A DNA stretch of 8,922 bases from Deltaproteobacteria bacterium RIFCSPHIGHO2_12_FULL_43_9 (GTDB lineage: Bacteria; Bdellovibrionota; O2-12-FULL-43-9), in contig MGRR01000058.1 of assembly GCA_001798265.1 (NCBI GenBank), positions 1-8,922 of the forward strand, given 5' to 3'. The translations under genes and the position numbers were made by a program. Shown one piece after another: positions 6,673 through 8,922 of the stretch. The number at the start of each line of letters is the position of its first letter. Positions within the stretch are counted from its first letter, which is position 1. The notes under the pieces were generated by a model. That model had not been told where the DNA came from and made no database searches. It saw only the letters and a program-made list of their open reading frames with translations.

Positions 6673-6678
6673 CCGCGC
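6658..6678. promoter_or_regulatory. GC-rich dyad flanking the gap -10 box (possible operator)
   Basis: GCGCGG (6658-6663) and CCGCGC (6673-6678) are perfect 6-bp inverted repeats separated by 9 bp that contain the whole -10 hexamer. A dimeric regulator bound here would block RNA polymerase. The leading arm lies upstream of the predicted start, so an RNA hairpin is unlikely and a DNA-level site is the better reading. No regulator gene is visible. Confidence 0.4.
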
Positions 6679-6713
6679 CGTATCAAATATGGCTTAACCC
6701 CGCGAACTTACTT

Positions 6714-6717
6714 AGGA
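6714..6717 (+). promoter_or_regulatory. Ribosome binding site of gap
   Basis: AGGA lies 5 nt before the ATG at 6723 and supports that start, which gives the standard MGVKVGINGFGRIGR amino end. Confidence 0.65.
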
Positions 6718-6722
6718 ATTTT

Positions 6723-7739
6723 ATGGGTGTAAAAGTTGGCATAAATGGTTTTGGTAGAATAGGTCGCATGATTGCTGTTGCGGCATCTGAAGAGCGGTTT
6801 AAATCAATCGAGATCGTTGCGATAAATGATCTAGCCACCCCGGGGCAGATGGCTCACCTGCTAAAGTACGATTCCGTGCATGGGAGGTTTGAGGGAGATG
6901 TAAAATCTGGAAGAAAAGATATAACGCTGAATGGAAAAAAGATCGTTACCTCTCATGAAGTGGATCCATCCAAAATAAACTGGAAGTCTAATAGCGTAGA
7001 TATTGTTTTGGAATGTACCGGTGTGTTCAAGAAGAGACAAGAGGCGCAGTCTCATTTCGCCAATGGCGCGAAGTTTATACTGATCTCAGCTCCAAGCAAT
7101 GATGCGGACATTACTCTATGTTTCGGCGTTAATGATGATGCTTTTAAACCGGACAAACATAAAATAATCTCAAATGCCTCCTGCACAACAAATTGTGTTG
7201 CCCCTGTCGCGAAAATTATTGATGACGCATTTAAGATTAAAAATGCGATGATGACAACAGTACACTCTTACACGAGTGATCAGAGGTTGCTTGATAACAG
7301 GCATTCAGACTTGCGAAGGGCGAGGGCAGCCGCCCTCTCAATAATCCCCACATCTACGGGAGCCACAAAGGCGGTTGAAAAAATATTGCCAAATTTAAAA
7401 AATAGGCTTACCGGAATCGCAATCAGGGTTCCGACGCCAAATGTTTCAATGGTCGATTTGACTGTTTTGCTCGAAAAAAATGCAACCGAAAAATCTATAA
7501 ATAATCTATTTAAGAAGGCCTCCAAAGATAAATACTCGAAAATTCTATCCTATTCAGATGATGAACTGGTTTCTGTCGATTTTAATGGGAGCCCATTCTC
7601 CGCTATCTTTGACGCCCCCCTGACACAGGTCACCGGTGGAAAACTTGCAAAAGTCTTCGCTTGGTATGATAACGAAGTCGGTTTTTCACACAGGATGATT
7701 GACCTTGCTTCTTTAATTGGTAAAAGAGCCAAGTTGTAA
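6723..7739 (+). CDS. gap: Type I glyceraldehyde-3-phosphate dehydrogenase, phosphorylating
   Basis: Cytoplasmic homotetrameric enzyme of glycolysis and gluconeogenesis. It oxidises glyceraldehyde 3-phosphate with NAD(P)+ and phosphate to 1,3-bisphosphoglycerate, the substrate of the PGK encoded next. The 338-aa length is normal. The Rossmann motif GINGFGRIGR (6-15) is intact, and Asp36 in AINDL sits where NAD-preferring enzymes have an acidic residue. The catalytic Cys154 lies in NASCTTNC and His181 in TTVHSYT. The S-loop continues HSDLRRARAAALSIIPTSTGA, and the carboxyl part has RVPTPNVSMVDL and WYDNEVGFSHRM. Two features are less usual. Asn191-Arg192 occupy the positions of the Leu-Pro pair (187-188 in the Bacillus stearothermophilus enzyme) that favours NAD, and Val319 replaces the common Trp of NEWGY. 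Both leave catalysis plausible. It is first gene of a gap-pgk operon behind a strong promoter. Confidence 0.98.
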   Translation: MGVKVGINGFGRIGRMIAVAASEERFKSIEIVAINDLATPGQMAHLLKYDSVHGRFEGDVKSGRKDITLNGKKIVTSHEVDPSKINWKSNSVDIVLECTGVFKKRQEAQSHFANGAKFILISAPSNDADITLCFGVNDDAFKPDKHKIISNASCTTNCVAPVAKIIDDAFKIKNAMMTTVHSYTSDQRLLDNRHSDLRRARAAALSIIPTSTGATKAVEKILPNLKNRLTGIAIRVPTPNVSMVDLTVLLEKNATEKSINNLFKKASKDKYSKILSYSDDELVSVDFNGSPFSAIFDAPLTQVTGGKLAKVFAWYDNEVGFSHRMIDLASLIGKRAKL

Positions 7740-8922
7740 TGAAGATTTTATCAATTGATAATTTAAATGTTAGTGAGCGTCGTGTTTTTTTGCGTGTTGA
7801 TTTTAATGTTCCATTCGAAGATGGAAAGATTCTGGACGATACAAGAATCAGGGCCGCGCTTCCAACAATAAACGATTTAAAAAATATGGGTGGCAGAATA
7901 GTGCTTGCCACACATTTCGGACGTCCAAAGGGTGAGAGAAATCTGGCGTATTCCACGTCAATTATTGGAGAGAGACTATCTGAAATCCTGAATCAGGATA
8001 TCGTTTTCCCCGAGGATTGCGGACACGCGATTGTTAAAAAGCTCTCTCTGGGTTTAAAAGATGGAGAGATTTTATTATTGGAAAACCTGAGGTTCTGGCC
8101 GGGAGAAGAGGCCAACCAGGATGATTTTGCGAAGAAGCTCGCGCAATATGGGGATCTTTATGTCAATGACGCGTTTGGTGCTTCGCACAGGGCACATGCT
8201 TCCATTGTCGGTGTTCCGAAATATTTGACGCATAAAGGTGCTGGGCGGCTATTGATGAAAGAGATCGAGGCGTTCCACTCCCTGCTTGAGGCGCCAAAGA
8301 AGCCTTTCATAGCGATTTTAGGAGGGGCGAAAATCTCAGATAAATTGAGGGTTATTTCTTCACTGTTAGACAAGGTGGATGCGTTGATAATTGGTGGAGG
8401 AATGGCCTATACCTTTTTAAAGGCTGGTGGTGCGAAGATTGGATCATCCATGGTTGACGATACATTTTTAGATAAAGCTCGTCAGATTTTGTCAAAAGCA
8501 AAGCGGCACGATGTAAAGATGCTGCTCCCCGTTGATCATGTCATCTCAACCAGCCTGGATGGGAGCGGCAAAATCAGTGAGACAAAAGGGGTTGATATTC
8601 CCGATGGCTGGATGGGTGTAGATATAGGACCAAAATCATTAACCCTTTTTTCCAAGGAGATAAGGATGGCCAGAACCATTGTCTGGAACGGTCCCATGGG
8701 GGTTTTTGAGAAAGAGCCCTTCCATAGAGGGACCTTTGAACTGGCAAAGATTGTGGCTACGACCTCCGCGTTTTCCATTGTTGGCGGTGGTGATTCCGTC
8801 GCGGCAATTAATAAGACAGGTTTCAGTGGTAGAATATCCCATATCTCCACGGGGGGAGGGGCGACCCTGGAATTGCTCGAAGGAAAGATTCTTCCGGGAA
8901 TAAAAGCGCTACAGGTTGATTA
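7739..8922 (+). CDS. pgk: Phosphoglycerate kinase, cut only at its stop codon by the window edge
   Basis: Transfers phosphate from 1,3-bisphosphoglycerate to ADP, making ATP and 3-phosphoglycerate, directly after the GAPDH step; monomeric and cytoplasmic. The ATG overlaps the gap stop by one base (TAATG, 7737-7741). It has no clear ribosome binding site, which points to translational coupling. The frame reads without interruption for 394 codons, the usual full length, and the window then ends with TA, probably two bases of a TAA or TAG stop. Motifs in order: RVDFNVP (19-25), HFGRPKG (59-65), ENLRFWPGEE with Arg118, FGASHRAHAS with Arg151, GGAKISDK with Lys198, GGGMAYTFL (219-227), VWNGPMGVFE (315-324), GGGDSVAA (349-356) and STGGGATLE (370-378). 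All key substrate and nucleotide residues I can check are present. tpiA may follow, as in many gap-pgk operons. Confidence 0.97.
   Translation, partial: MKILSIDNLNVSERRVFLRVDFNVPFEDGKILDDTRIRAALPTINDLKNMGGRIVLATHFGRPKGERNLAYSTSIIGERLSEILNQDIVFPEDCGHAIVKKLSLGLKDGEILLLENLRFWPGEEANQDDFAKKLAQYGDLYVNDAFGASHRAHASIVGVPKYLTHKGAGRLLMKEIEAFHSLLEAPKKPFIAILGGAKISDKLRVISSLLDKVDALIIGGGMAYTFLKAGGAKIGSSMVDDTFLDKARQILSKAKRHDVKMLLPVDHVISTSLDGSGKISETKGVDIPDGWMGVDIGPKSLTLFSKEIRMARTIVWNGPMGVFEKEPFHRGTFELAKIVATTSAFSIVGGGDSVAAINKTGFSGRISHISTGGGATLELLEGKILPGIKALQVD

Overview
The window most likely comes from the chromosome of an uncultured diderm (Gram-negative) bacterium with moderate GC. A signal-peptide protein with a predicted outer-membrane beta-barrel points to two membranes. 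Short palindromic repeats of the GTCATTGCGAG, GTCATCCTGAGC and GTCATCCCTGCG types crowd the intergenic spaces. From memory, such repeats are common in metagenome-derived genomes of deltaproteobacterial and related lineages, but I cannot name the phylum from this sequence.

Layout, all genes on the + strand. Positions 1-431 hold no ordinary gene: four full and one partial copy of a 69-bp tandem repeat, then a chimeric short palindrome (312-350) and a complete 69-bp palindromic element (357-425). The element ends only 6 bp before the glutamine amidotransferase gene trpG/pabA (432-1022). A sigma70-type promoter overlapping the trpG stop leads into a 669-aa envelope protein (1129-3138) with a signal peptide, an SH3b domain, an FlgD-like Ig fold, a degenerate OmpA-like segment and a C-terminal barrel. 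A second palindromic repeat (3173-3259) separates it from a 1028-aa secreted subtilisin-like protease (3372-6458). That protease carries a propeptide, a complete S8 catalytic domain, an Ig-like domain, seven calcium-loop FG-GAP/VCBS repeats and a C-terminal dockerin-like pair. A third palindrome, with perfect 30-bp arms (6533-6607), precedes a strong promoter driving gap (6723-7739) and pgk (7739 to the window edge), which overlap by one base.

The genes fall into three functional blocks: chorismate/glutamine amidotransferase metabolism (trpG/pabA, partner gene not visible), cell-envelope and secreted proteins (two independent genes, each with its own ribosome binding site), and the central glycolytic operon gap-pgk (perhaps continuing to tpiA outside the window). 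pgk is complete except for the last base of its probable stop codon.

I see no defence system, CRISPR array, transposase, tRNA or rRNA. The points most worth following up are the repeats, where three unrelated palindrome families share GTCAT/ATGAC ends and one tandem array is built from half-elements and stays in frame with trpG. Others are the multidomain architectures of the two envelope/secreted proteins, the dyads sitting on the -10 boxes of two promoters, and unusual cofactor-loop residues in the GAPDH.
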